Assembly (NCBI GenBank): GCA_030280995.1
Contig: JASXTE010000003.1
Span: forward strand, 50,958,974 to 51,022,973
Source: Hemileia vastatrix
Lineage: Eukaryota; Basidiomycota; Pucciniomycetes; Pucciniales; Zaghouaniaceae
Direction of reading: 5' to 3'
DNA: 64,000 nucleotides
Both the position numbers and the translations under genes were made by a program. A model generated the notes under the pieces. It did no database searches, was not told where the DNA came from, and saw nothing but the letters and a program-made list of their open reading frames with translations. Below, piece after piece: positions 43,886 through 55,358 of this stretch. Position 1 is the stretch's first letter, and every line of letters starts with the position of its first letter.

Positions 43886-44929
43886 AATAAAAAGTAAATT
43901 TTTTAAATAAAATACATAAAAAAATAAAAATTTGTTCAAATAAAATATACAACACTCTTCAGCCAGTAAGAAACAGCCTTCCATTGTTACACATAGAAAC
44001 AAAATCAAATGTTTCTTTCATCAACATTGGCCATGTTTCAATATTTTGAACCAAGTAAGATCAGGAAAAAGGTCACGGCAAAAAAATTGCATAATTAAAA
44101 GTCTCCCAATTTAATATGGTGCGGAGGTTCATATTTTAGAAATAGGTGGTGCACATTATAGTTTCCTTTAAAAAAATTCAAAAATGAATTAATTTTGGCG
44201 CAATGTAAATTTAAATGTGATGAGTGTATGTTTTTTAGCTACGTGAAACATGGTAGCTAGAATTATGTGGCGTCAATTTTTTTTAGATGTGAAATTAAGT
44301 GTTCCACAAATGTGCATCTGTACAACATGCAGCCAAGTAAATTCTAGCTGGAATTAGTATATGCATAGGAAAAAATGATCATGCTGTGTACAGTGCCTTG
44401 GCAACATCATTCTTGGAATTTAGATGAAGTTTATCATATGACTTGGAGAGCTGCATTTTTTTGAAAATGTGATCAGTGAAAATTCATGATATATACATCT
44501 GTTTGCCACCCAATTTATTTTTCCTTTCTCTTTCTCACTTACCTTTTTCAAAAATTATCAATCATATTTTTGCTTTATCATTTTGAATTATTGGTACTAT
44601 TTTCTTGACCTTATCTGATTACCGGTAAGCAAATTTTTCTTGCTATTGCATTTCATATCATTTTGGTTTGTTACACTTTTTTACACTTTTGACAAGTTAA
44701 TCTAATGATTCTAATTCTGAATTTATTTTTATGGTATCTTTTACTGTACCCTTTCGATTCATTATAAAATAATTCTTTTTCAGTTAACTTAAAGTTTTTT
44801 TATTTGTTTGTCAATTTACTTTTCTTTATTCCTTATCAAAAATGTTCAATTTATTTATCTAACCATTTATTTTTTAAAACAGTGATTATAAAATAAACTT
44901 TATAATTAATTTTGATCAATCAGCTACAA
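43886..44929. other. Upstream region of the TET/JBP-like gene
   Basis: Non-coding. Weaker inverted words such as AGCTAC...GTAGCT (about 44238-44260) and CAGCC...AGCTGG (about 44331-44352) look like decayed members of the preceding hairpin chain. It should contain the promoter of the gene starting at 44930, but no TATA box can be assigned with confidence. Confidence 0.45.
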
Positions 44930-46837
44930 ATGGAAGAAGATTTTATAGACATGTAAGTTCATGTTTTGCTTATCATTTTTCTATATTTCTTTAATACTTT
45001 CTCAACCATTATATTATTAATATGAAAAGTAAAACATCATCTCGTACTTGCTGAAAGCATACAGGATAATGTTTTGCTTTTCATAATAATAATTAGATTG
45101 TTTGTACTTTACCTTTAATTTATTGATTTTTAAGTTGTTTCAAAGTCTCGTACTTGCTGAAAGCATACAGGACAATGCTACAATTTAAAAATTAATAATT
45201 CATTGAAGTATAACTTTCTAAGTCAATATATTGATCAGAGCAAGATTTTTCATTTTATATATGTGGATATCATAATTCCGTAAATTTTTTAATATTACTA
45301 GTGTATTGGAGTTATACTTTCATTATATTATTAATATTAAGTGTAGAGCCAAATCTCGTACTTGCTGAATGCATACAGGATAAAGCTATACTCTTTATAT
45401 GTATAATTTAATAAAGTATACCTTTGAAACGCTTTCTTAATATTTGAAATAAAGAAAAAGTATATAAATTTACTAATATGTAGATATGCTAACTTTTGTA
45501 TTTCTAATATTGAAGATATGATAAAGTTAAAGGTATCATTGACTGATAATTGAAATTATGTTACTATTTTCTAATTTTTGATTTTTTTCTATTTTAAATC
45601 AAATTGAATTCTCTTAGGATTGAACCATCAATGAGTAACAATTTGAAAAAAAAACGGCCAGGGAAGAACTCTAACGATAGGTGGGCGAAAGACATTGCTA
45701 CTGGAATGAAACTTGTAAACGCTCTTGGAATGGATACAAACGGGAAGAAGCCACATTTCTATGCACGATCTTATACAAATAATATGACAGATTGCAATAA
45801 TTATTACAATTTTTTTCCTGGATGTAGTATTTATAAACCAAAAGGTGTCTTAATACCTAATGTTCTTGTGCAGACTTTTGAAATTCATGAGCTTAAAGAA
45901 CTAGATATGTTAGAAGCTACGGTGTGATGCATTAAGGATCTTTCTTACTGCGAACATGAAATTAAAAATAATGGTTATCATCAAAGAGCTGGTGGTTTTG
46001 GAAAAATGTTTGGTGGTGGCTTTATTTTAGATAGAAAGAAATCTTTACATATTCGTAAGCATCACTTTTTTTAATTTAAATACTGAATTTTTGAATGCTT
46101 TTCCTTGCAGATGAATACCCTGATGATATTGTAAAAACGGATGAATATAAAAAACGAATGAAGAGGATTGCAATGTACTTTGAATATTTTTTAAAAAAAT
46201 ATCATATGTAAAGTACAATGAGGCAACTAATCTTTGCGCAAAACTTGGTATTCCTGGATTTTCAAAAGTTTCTAGTGAAGAAGAGGGTGTACCGTTTGCT
46301 AGTAATTTAACTTGGACATCTGGAGGGAATGGTAATGGGTTCTCTAATGAGGTTCATCTCGATAAGGATGCAAGTGAGTATACTTTAGGAATATTTTTTC
46401 CTAAAGATACAGAAAAAAACACCATTCATATGAAGTATGATAAGACCCAACCACGACAAATAGGTGGAGAACTTATGTTTCCCGAAATTCGAAGTAAAAT
46501 CAACTTTGAAGCAACTAATGGAATAACAGTGACATTATGGCCTGCAAATCAACTTAGGTATTTTACCTCAAGATGTCATGAAATTCCTGGCTTCACTAGG
46601 ATAGGTTCTTCTATTCAAATCAGCACTAGACTTTTTCATGCTATAGAAAAGCTTAATGTTTTTGATATTGATATTTCAGAATACTTAGAAATTAAAAAAG
46701 AAAAATTTAGGTTAGAATATTTGATTAGTGCTTTGAGAGTTTTTTTGAAAAGAGATGACTTAATAGAGGAAGAAATAGAATCAGCAAAGTATTATTTATC
46801 TAATGTTAAGACAAATCTAAAAAATCTAGATATATAA
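44930..46837 (+). pseudogene. TET/JBP-like 2OG-Fe(II) dioxygenase gene, lightly damaged
   Basis: Exon 1 (44930-44952) gives MEEDFID. A 665-base intron (GTAAG...TTAG) joins in phase to exon 2 (45618-46054), and a short intron leads to exon 3 (46111-46837). The catalytic core has an HxD pair in EVHLDKD (near 46350), GIFFPKD, a distal His in SRCHEIPG and an Arg in FTRIGSSIQIS (near 46610). This is the double-stranded beta-helix order of Fe(II)/2-oxoglutarate oxygenases of the TET/JBP group, which oxidise 5-methylcytosine or thymine in DNA. A TGA at 45925 (CGA-like context) and one frame change in an A/T homopolymer near 46190 interrupt it. The latter could be an assembly error. It shares its core with the Harbinger-borne fragment at 21841-22360. 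TET/JBP genes are known to travel with transposons in basidiomycetes. Confidence 0.68.
45040..45384 (+). repeat. Three copies of a 30-base motif inside intron 1
   Basis: TCTCGTACTTGCTGAAAGCA, continuing TACAGGATAA, occurs at about 45040, 45146 and 45354, nearly unchanged while the surrounding sequence is diverged. The interior TGCTgaaAGCA can form a 4-bp hairpin. All copies lie within the 665-base intron of the TET/JBP-like gene. Confidence 0.85.
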
Positions 46838-47636
46838 ATATTAAAAATTTATATTATATATACACAACTTAATGCAAATTTAAACATGATAAATACTGGG
46901 AGTAGCTGTAACATTTTCAGTTTTGATAATTATAGTATTATCTATTTTTTTTATTTGTGAAATAAAATAATTTTTTTTCATAATATTATAAGAAAATTTG
47001 ATTTACTTTTGAGGAAATATATAAGTTGTGAAATCTTTAAATGTCATTTTTATTAAATTGGTAGCAAAGGTTCTAAAATAAAAAAAACTATAATAAAGAA
47101 TTTGAAATATATTAGCCATAAAAATGTGCTTTTAATGCTACCAAATTAACTGTATAGTATTTTAGGTCAAACAGGCTTATTAATAAAAAAGGTAATAATA
47201 AAGAGTTGAAGAAAGAATTTTGAATCAATAATAGATTAAATTGTATTTTTTTAAGAATGTACTCATTTAATTATTTAAATTGTTCTACTTCTGATTAAAA
47301 ATGTTACAATCAACGAAAATATTTGTAATAATTAATAGATTATATAATATTAAAGGTAAAGTAACAAAACTAGAGCAGTTATCATATTTTTATATAAACA
47401 ATAAAATATTTAAGAATTTAATACAAGTATTTGAAATCATATAAGTAGATTTTAAAATCTTTGTTATTGCTGGACTTACAATAATTTTTTTTAATAATTA
47501 ATTTAGAAAATCATGTCAAAGGTTACTTAATAAATTTTAAAGATGGTCACATTTTTGACATATTTGAAGGAAAATAACTTGAATTATACAAGATATATCA
47601 TATAGACAGAACTTTATCTATTTACATGTTGGAATA
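46838..47636. other. Intergenic, nothing recognised
   Basis: AT-rich spacer between two converging genes (the TET/JBP-like gene on plus, an unknown gene on minus). No clear terminator or repeat. Confidence 0.5.
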
Positions 47637-50065
47637 TTAATTTATTGAAAGGCTATGTTTAGCAAAAAAAGGTGATACTGGCTGAATGGAGCTCCAGTGA
47701 TTAAGAAAATCTGCAGAAATAGCCCTAGCGATTCCCGGAGGACTTGGGGTATCAAATTTTAAAGGAAATGGATCACACTTGCCTATAAAAGGTTTTATTA
47801 ATGTTAAAATATAGTTATTTAAATTTTTCCAAATTATTTCTTCCATCAAATGATTTTTTTTCATGTAAATTAAGAAACTTAACTTCTGATATTACCTCCA
47901 AGCAATCAGCTGCTGAAGCCAATCTATGATCTTGAGAGCTCAGAAATAAACCACGGACACCATCAATTATATAGAATGTGAAAGATTGATATCAGTGGTG
48001 GGAGTATTCAGAATTTATTTTGTTTAGTGCAGCCTTTTGTTTCTCTCTCATTATAGTCAGTTCAGTATTTTCGTTTTTCTCACTTGATTGTTGAGCTTCA
48101 CTAGTCTTGCCACTTGATATTGTTGCAGCACAATATTTTGATTTAAGAATGATAATTGACATAATTATATCAATGATAATATTGCTGATTTGAAGAAGAG
48201 TTGACATTGATATATCACGGGTTTGAAGTGCAGTGGGACCAACTTCTAAGCCATCAGAAATCGGACTCTTCAGATTTGAAAGGTGAGCTAGAAGCTGAAG
48301 ACCATGTTCAATTGGACAATCTGAGTTAATGTTTTGATGTGATGGAAGCTGGCTGAATTCATGTGCGGTCAGATAAAGTGAAGATGATATAAGAGATACC
48401 CATGAAGAACGGCAGTGGTCACTTGGGATGATTAATCTCATGAGCATTCGGATAAGATTGGATTCAGGGTGATCTGTTTTCTTTGTTGAGGAAAGAATTT
48501 CAGTATTTAAACCATCAGGATCACATAAATCTTCCATTTTTTTGAAATCAATATTATCGAGTACCCATAGCTGTGAGCTATCAATCTCTAAAAAAATATT
48601 TGCTACAAAAGGAAAAAAAAATAAGTAAAAGAACAAAAGTCAAGACTAAAAATTATGGTAACTTACATAACTCAGTAAGTTTTGAAAGCCAATCTTCTCC
48701 ACAAGATTTTTCCCAATGAAAAGTAAACATTGGAATATTTGACATGGGTTCTTGGGAAGAAGTAGAAGAGCGTAATTCGAGGAGAGTAACAATTTCCAAC
48801 CACGACCTGAGGACCTTTGCCGTGCTGATTCTACCTTTATAAAAATTATGAATTTTACAGAATTCCTCCTGCAAATCAGATTCTTTTAGAACTGAGGGTG
48901 AATAAGTTAGAGGTTTTTTCGATATCTTGATTGGAGTTGATTTCATTGGTAGAGAAGCTTTCAAAGAGGTCAAAGTAGGTAATTTAGGAGGTGATGGGTA
49001 TTGCTTCTTAGAAATGAAGGAATTTGGTGATGAGCTGTTTGAATCATCATCTTTATCAAACATATCAACATGTCTTGAAGAAGATTTTAAACTTTGCTTT
49101 TTTTGATGAACAAGCATAGCTTCATATTCTGATAGTTGATCATCGCTATTTTCATTGCTCTTTTCATCATCTTCATCAGGGAGAGGGCGTTTATGGATGG
49201 AACAATCTACAGCAGGTGAGTTTCTGGTACAAAATATCAAAAGAAAGATAAAAAGTACAATATGTAAGCAATAAAAGAGATATATGATTGAATTTTAAAG
49301 ATAAAAGAATAACAATAAAAAAAAAAGGAAACAAGAATATACTCATTATCAAAACCTTTGCTTTTTTTTTGAGATTTATTATTTGATACATCAGAAAATT
49401 CATTAGCAGAAGCCGGTTTAATACGTCGAACAAAAGAGGAGCCTTGGGATAATCTCTTTTTCTTGGAGTGGATAACAGGTGTTTCAAGATTTTCCTTAGA
49501 AGTTGAAGCATGAGTTGAAGCTGATGGTTCATCTGTCTCATCATCATCCCTAATGACAATGACTTCATCAGGAGGAATCATACCCTCCTCATAAGCTACA
49601 AATATATATGAAGAAAAAAAAATATTAATAATCTTATCTACTAATTTAAAAGGAGACAAAAAAGGTGATGAACATACATTTTTCAAGGCTTTTCACATAT
49701 TGGAGTAATTCATTACAAGGGTTAGATAAATATGAAGGAGAAGGATTATTGTTAAGGATCTTGACAAGCTCTTCTGTTTTATCTCTAGCCAATTCAAGTA
49801 AATTGCGATACTGAACTCTTGTTATTTCCTGCCTCTCATTGCTAAGTACAAGAGGGTTAGGTGCCATGCCATGTGGCAGACATGGTGCAAGCTCAAAAGC
49901 TTCAAAGCGAGTATCAATCAGAGAGTGGGATGAAACACATTTGGGTGCTGGAAAATCAAATTTTTGAAAAAAAAAGATATAGAACATAAGTGAAATATAT
50001 AAATTAAGAGAGAGGAACATGATATACATACAAAGTGGAGGTGTAGGATTTTGTATACTAGACAT
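47637..50065 (-). CDS. Unknown multi-exon gene
   Basis: From ATG at 50065 (MSSIQNPTPPL) several short introns with GTATGT donors and TTTCAG/TTGTAG-type acceptors connect exons at about 49946-49678, 49596-49340, 49210-48660 and 48600-47992. A further stretch to 47637 is likely. The N-terminal exon has a structured part with ARDKTEELVKIL. The middle is acidic and Ser/Lys-rich (VIVIRDDDETDEPSAS; KRPLPDEDDEKSNENSDDQ). The C-terminal half looks folded (LRSWLEIVTLLELRSS; FTFHWEKSCGEDWLSKLTEL; DSSQLWVLDNIDF). A TGA at about 47990 is followed by more in-frame coding-like sequence (YQSFTFYIIDGVRG), so it may be a CGA-to-TGA lesion. I do not recognise the family. Confidence 0.55.
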
Positions 50066-51099
50066 ATTGATTAATGAATATTAAAAAAAAGTATTCGATA
50101 TCAAAAAATTATGATGTAATATGATGAATAATTATAAGAAACTCTATTCTAGAAAATTGAAGTTGATATTTTAATAGGATAAAAAATTGAATAAGATTAA
50201 AATTAAAGTGAGGATGAAAGAAACAGAAAACATAAAGAGGGGGATTTTATATTATTTGAGCTTTTTTTAACATGTATTATTCATAGTGGGGTAAACTAAG
50301 TAACATGCTAAATCACAATCTGTTTATATTGAAGCGAAATTTGATGTAGCTAACAGAAAATACTAGTAATTCTTTGGGGACTTTTAGTGTGAAAAACAAA
50401 TAATAACAAATGTATATCCCATATGCAAATTGCCACGGGTAAATACAAAATTTTTTAAATTAGAATTTACTCCTAAACAATGGAGATACACTTAATTAGT
50501 ATATTATATGAAAAAAAAAGGATAATCCTTTATGAATATTTGTTAAATTTAATTTCAGATGACAATGCGAGATTCACATATATACTGATATGCCTCATCA
50601 AACAAGAAATGAATTATAAATATAAAATTGGTAACATTAGAATTTAAGATAAGAATTTGTTTTTTAAGTGACAGGAGGAGTGTCAGGCTAGGGTGTGGGC
50701 ACCGTGACCAAACCTTTGATAAACTTGGATACAACTAAGGGAAAAAAAAAAATTGAATAGTTTTATTTTGCAATATATCTTAGTCTGCACAAGATATTGC
50801 ATTGTTGTCCCTAACTATACCAAAATTGTTACTTTTCAAAAGTTATAGGACTACTAAGTTGATAAAATATTATTATGAATCACCCAATGAAATACCTTAA
50901 GCAACATTCAAAATTATTAAAATATTAATATTCAATTTGAGATTTGGATTAGCTAATTTTTCACAACTTACCACAGTTTTGATTAATATAATAAAACTTG
51001 AAAAAAATTGTTGAGATAACCTAGAAATGGGTGCAAGAAAATGATGAAACATATGACTTGAAACTTAACTCATACACTATTGATAAACTTCATGGATCC
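50066..51099. other. Intergenic, nothing recognised
   Basis: AT-rich sequence upstream of the unknown minus-strand gene. No gene or repeat found. Confidence 0.5.
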
Positions 51100-53045
51100 T
51101 GATTAATTTCTATCGAAATTAATTTTGAGACTAGCATATTGAATTTTAGCTATGACCAAGTACTGTAAGTGCCATGGTTTGTATTCAATATATTGGTGTT
51201 GAAATTAATTTTGATAGGAATCAACAAGTATCAGATGGCACCATGCATGAAACACTGACAGAAACCATCAAATTTATGAGGCAATGAACCTCATAATTTC
51301 GATCGAAATTAATATAGACCCCTGCATATTGAATACAAGCCATTTCACATGGACTACACAGACATAGATAAAATTCAACATGCATGGCTTAATATTAATT
51401 TTGATCGAAATTAACCAAGGCATTAAAACATCAATTTTTATATGGTGTACTTGATCAAACCAGTTTATCTAACTGCTTAGCTTACCTATACTTATAGGAA
51501 TTTTATGCATAGTCCATGTCCATATTAATTTCAATCGAAATTAATGTTGACTAATACATAATGAATACATGCTATGCCACTTACACTTGCCAGGCATAGC
51601 TACCATTAAATATGCCAGTATCAAAAATTAATTTCGATCGAAATTAATGAGCATGATAATCATGAATTTCTGGAGTCAACTGCTTATTTTTATGCATGGT
51701 GCCTTGCCAACATTAATTTGGATCGAAATTACTTTTGATACTGGCATATTGCATGTATATATGCCTGGAAAGTGTAAGTGGCATAGTGTGTATTCATTAT
51801 GTATTGGTCAACATTAATTTCGATCGAATTTAATGTTGACATTTGCATATTGAACCCAAGCCAGAAAACAACCCAGAAGATTCTTCATAAAACTTCCCAT
51901 TAATTTCGATCGAAATTAAGGCTGACCATATACATATTGAATGGTAGTTATATCTGGTCTGAGTAAGTGGAGATTACTTATATTCAATATGTATTGGTCA
52001 ACATTAATTTTGATCAAAATTAATGAGCATTTTGATCATGAACTTTTTCAGTCAGTTAGTTGTTTCAATGCATATTGGCATTCCAACATTAATTTTGATC
52101 AAAATTAATGTTGAAATGATATAATGCTTTTTTGCATGACATGTAAAGGACGGCAAGTATTTTTAAGTATTGAAATTTACTATACATGTTGAGGGTAAAT
52201 ATAAAATTTACATATCCATATTAATTTCTATAAAAATTAATGTTGACCAATACATAATAAATAGTAAATATGCCTGGCTAGTGTAAGTGGCATAGCTTTT
52301 TTTCAATCTGCACTTGGCAACATTAATTTCGATCGAAATTAAGGTTCATGATTATCATCAATTTATTCAGTCAGTTGCTTACTGTTATGAATGGTAACAT
52401 GTCAACATTAATTTTAATAAAAATTGAATTTGACATGCTACCAAGCATTTTTATGTAAGATGAAAAGTAGGGCACTATATTCTTAAGTAAACACATTACA
52501 ATGCATATTGAGCATGTAAATATCATTTACACATTAATATTAATTTCAATCAAAATTAATGTTGACCAATAAACATTGAACACAAGCTTTACAACTTACA
52601 CACACCAGATATAACTACCATTCAATATGTATATGGTGCTCACTAATTTCGATCGAAATTAATGAGCAGTTTTATGAAGAATTTTTTGGGTCGTTTGCTG
52701 GTTTGGGTTCAATATGAAAATGTCAATATTAAATTCTATTGAAATTAATGTTGACCAATACGTAATGAATACACACTATGCCACTTACACTTTCCAGGAA
52801 TAGACACCATGCAATATGCCAGTATCAAAAGTAATTTCGATCAAAATTAATGTTGGCAAGGCACCATGCATAAAAATAAGCAGTTGACTCCAGAAATTCA
52901 TGATTATCATGCTCATTAATTTCGATCGAAATTAATTTTTGATACTGGCATATTTAATGGTAGCAATGCCTGGCAAGTATAAGTGGCATAGCATGTATTC
53001 ACTATGTATTGGTCAACATTAAATTCGATTGAAATTAATATGGAT
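51100..53045. repeat. Palindrome-punctuated mosaic array
   Basis: About 19 copies of a 22-base palindrome with core AATTTCGATCGAAATT occur roughly every 100 bp. Examples are at about 51300, 51627, 51813, 51899, 52322, 52643, 52830 and 52915. Some variants keep symmetry with TTTTGATCAAAA. The spaces between are filled by a few recurring modules, one with AATACATAATGAATAC and CACTTACAC, another with ATGATAATCATGAATTTCTG. Both occur in forward and reverse orientation. The blocks 51527-51836 and 52735-53045 are near-identical inverted copies of about 310 bp. There is no coding frame. Confidence 0.92.
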
Positions 53046-53254
53046 ACATAAATGTGACATAAAGAGGTATGGACCATCAATTTGTTGAAAATACATTTTT
53101 ATATCTCATACATTATTTGTTTTTCTTAAATGAAATGTTACTCTCTCTCAATATCACTTTATAACATTTACCAAGCTGCTTTGAAAAAAAACAGAATACA
53201 TAAAATTCAATATAAGATAGCTATATTACACAGAAGATCACCGTTATACCTAAG

Positions 53255-54932
53255 TTATGATGATGTTGATGCTCTATTAATTGATTCCCGAATCTTTACC
53301 AGATCAATATCAGCTCCAACCCCAAGTGACTCACATTCATTCACAGATAATCCTTGCAAAAATGTTGCTGAATAGCAATTCTTGGGGAGGTATTTGGGAA
53401 CATTGAATATACCATTTTGTGCAACTGTCCTTTCTGATGACCGTGAATATGTTTTTAATGCTGATTTTTTTTGAGCTGGTGTATGGGCTAAGTCCTTTGT
53501 CATCTTATCCATTTTTTTAAACAAATCATTGAGTTCAGGATTTCGCCATCCAGGAATAGCTCGGATAGGTGCAGTTGGGGCTGGTGCTGGGCCTTCCTCG
53601 ATATCAGAGATGCACCTAGTATCATGAAAAAGCACAACAAAACCTGGCACATCACTGCAGAGATCTCTTGCTAACTTGTAGCGTGCACTAGCAATCTGAA
53701 TTCCAACTAAATCAGCTTCATAATAACAAAAAGCAAAGTAAAATAAAAAACTTACCTTGGTCCGATAACGTTTTACTTGTGCCCTTGCCCTCTTTTCAAT
53801 CTTTTCTCTTGCTACCCTTTCCTCTTCTTGCCCAAACAACCTTATCATCTCCTTCCCCTTATTAACTACCCATTTCTCAATAACGCATTGAGTGAACTGA
53901 AGCTTTGACTGATCGATTGTATTCAAGGTGGTGAGCCATCTGGTACAGTGGTCGCATACTATGCTTCCCATGACTTGATTCCAAGTTGATTCTGAAAAAT
54001 CACGGCAAGTCCAATCAAACGCGAATTTCCGAAAACCTTTTTCTTGCAATTTACGCTCTAAGTTTCTTTTGACAGAAAGTGGGATCGGTGCTCCTCCTTT
54101 TAGTCCTTGAGGCTCAGCTGCTGGAAAAAATTCGGGTAGTCGAATTTTGGATCGCAATAAGGCTATAGAATTGGTTATCAGAAACTGTCGATCAGCTGCA
54201 GAATTGGCACGGTTAGAAGATTGGACTTGGGTTAGGACAGTTTGAATGGTTTTTAGTTTGAATTGGCTCCAATCTTTCCAATTTTCAATCTCCAAAGGTG
54301 TTGGGCTCGCAGGATATTTTGTTATTTGTGTTGGTCCCCCAAGACAATACTTCAGAAAGTGGTAAATATTTCTATTTAGACTGTCCAAGCTCCTGGGAAC
54401 ATCATTCCTTCTAACTAAGCCTCTTACAGCCCTTAACCCCTGTTCTCGCTCATGAGACTCTGCTGAATTGAGTCTGTGGTAATCACTGATACCCATAATG
54501 ATTGAGGGATTCACTAACAATTCAAATAAGTTAATTAAATTGGTTATTTTTCAATAAAAGAATACACTACAAATTTGACTTACCTGCTCCACTTGTGCTT
54601 GCTCCTTGGCTAGGCTAAGCAGATGATGATTGGTCTCCGAAAAATTCCCTCAATACTTCACTAGCCCAATCTCTTCCTAGCTGATCAGCTTGCTGATCAG
54701 CACTTTCAGAAGCAGAAGGATGATTGGGATTAAAATTTCTCGGTTCTGAATGAGACTCTTGGCCTGGATTGGGATTAGGTGGTGGGTTAGGATTAGGTGG
54801 TACAGATTGAGATGCATCTGGAGGTGGATCAGCAGAGGGTGGTGGAGGAGTATTTCCAGTATTAGTATGTTGAGGCGGAAAACAATCAGAATTGGTTGGG
54901 TCAACAGACATCCCTTCAAAATTATCATCCAT
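53255..54932 (-). CDS. Unknown protein, paralogue of 59812-60933, three exons
   Basis: Exon 1 is 54932-54584 (acidic/proline-rich N terminus, PPNPNPPPNPNPGQE), exon 2 is 54513-53756 and exon 3 is 53695-53255. Phases agree (349 + 758 + 441 nt, about 515 residues), with GTAAGT donors and TTAG/TCAG acceptors. One TAG lies in exon 1 at 54615. The folded part has FDWTCRDFSESTWNQVMGSI, a basic helix (EKIEKRARAQVKRYRTK) and a C-terminal block PKYLPKNCYSATFLQGLS. The paralogue at 59812 matches these as FAWNLDWFDKWNQVLANI and PRGLRNDCYSPLYLASLN. I know no function. The basic region suggests nucleic-acid binding, and linkage to the transposase suggests an element-borne accessory protein. Confidence 0.6.
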
Positions 54933-55358
54933 AATGAACTGTAATAAAATAAAATAAAATAAAAATAATCAGTTGTTAAAATTTATACCTATCAAAGCTA
55001 AAGTAAAAAAAGATACTATGTATATAGTCTTGTAAACGTGTATGTTCTCTTGTCGAAAAATAAAGTGAATAATATATAGCTATCAGCTAAAGTTGGAAGG
55101 TCAAACTATTTATAGTAGATGAATGAGCAAGAAGATCATTCATTAAGTAAAAATTTTATCATATTTCTCATTATCATGATTTTATTTCTTTCATTCTTAC
55201 ATTTAAGATAAAAATGACTCATTGAAAGCATGGGTTCTCTCGCAATAAAAGCAACCAAAGTAATTGTTCACTGATTTATGATAAGTTAAGTTGGATGCAT
55301 TGCATTTTTTAATCGAGAATTGAATTATTTCTTTCGCCATTTACAAATATCACCAATC
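54933..55358. other. Spacer between two minus-strand genes
   Basis: AT-rich and short. It lies downstream of the transposase gene and upstream of the paralogue gene, so it should contain the latter's promoter. No motif can be assigned. Confidence 0.45.

Noticed and set aside
51100..53045. CRISPR-like array (regular palindromic repeats with spacers)
   Set aside because: The context is eukaryotic, repeats are degenerate perfect palindromes, the intervening modules are reused and inverted, and no cas genes are present.
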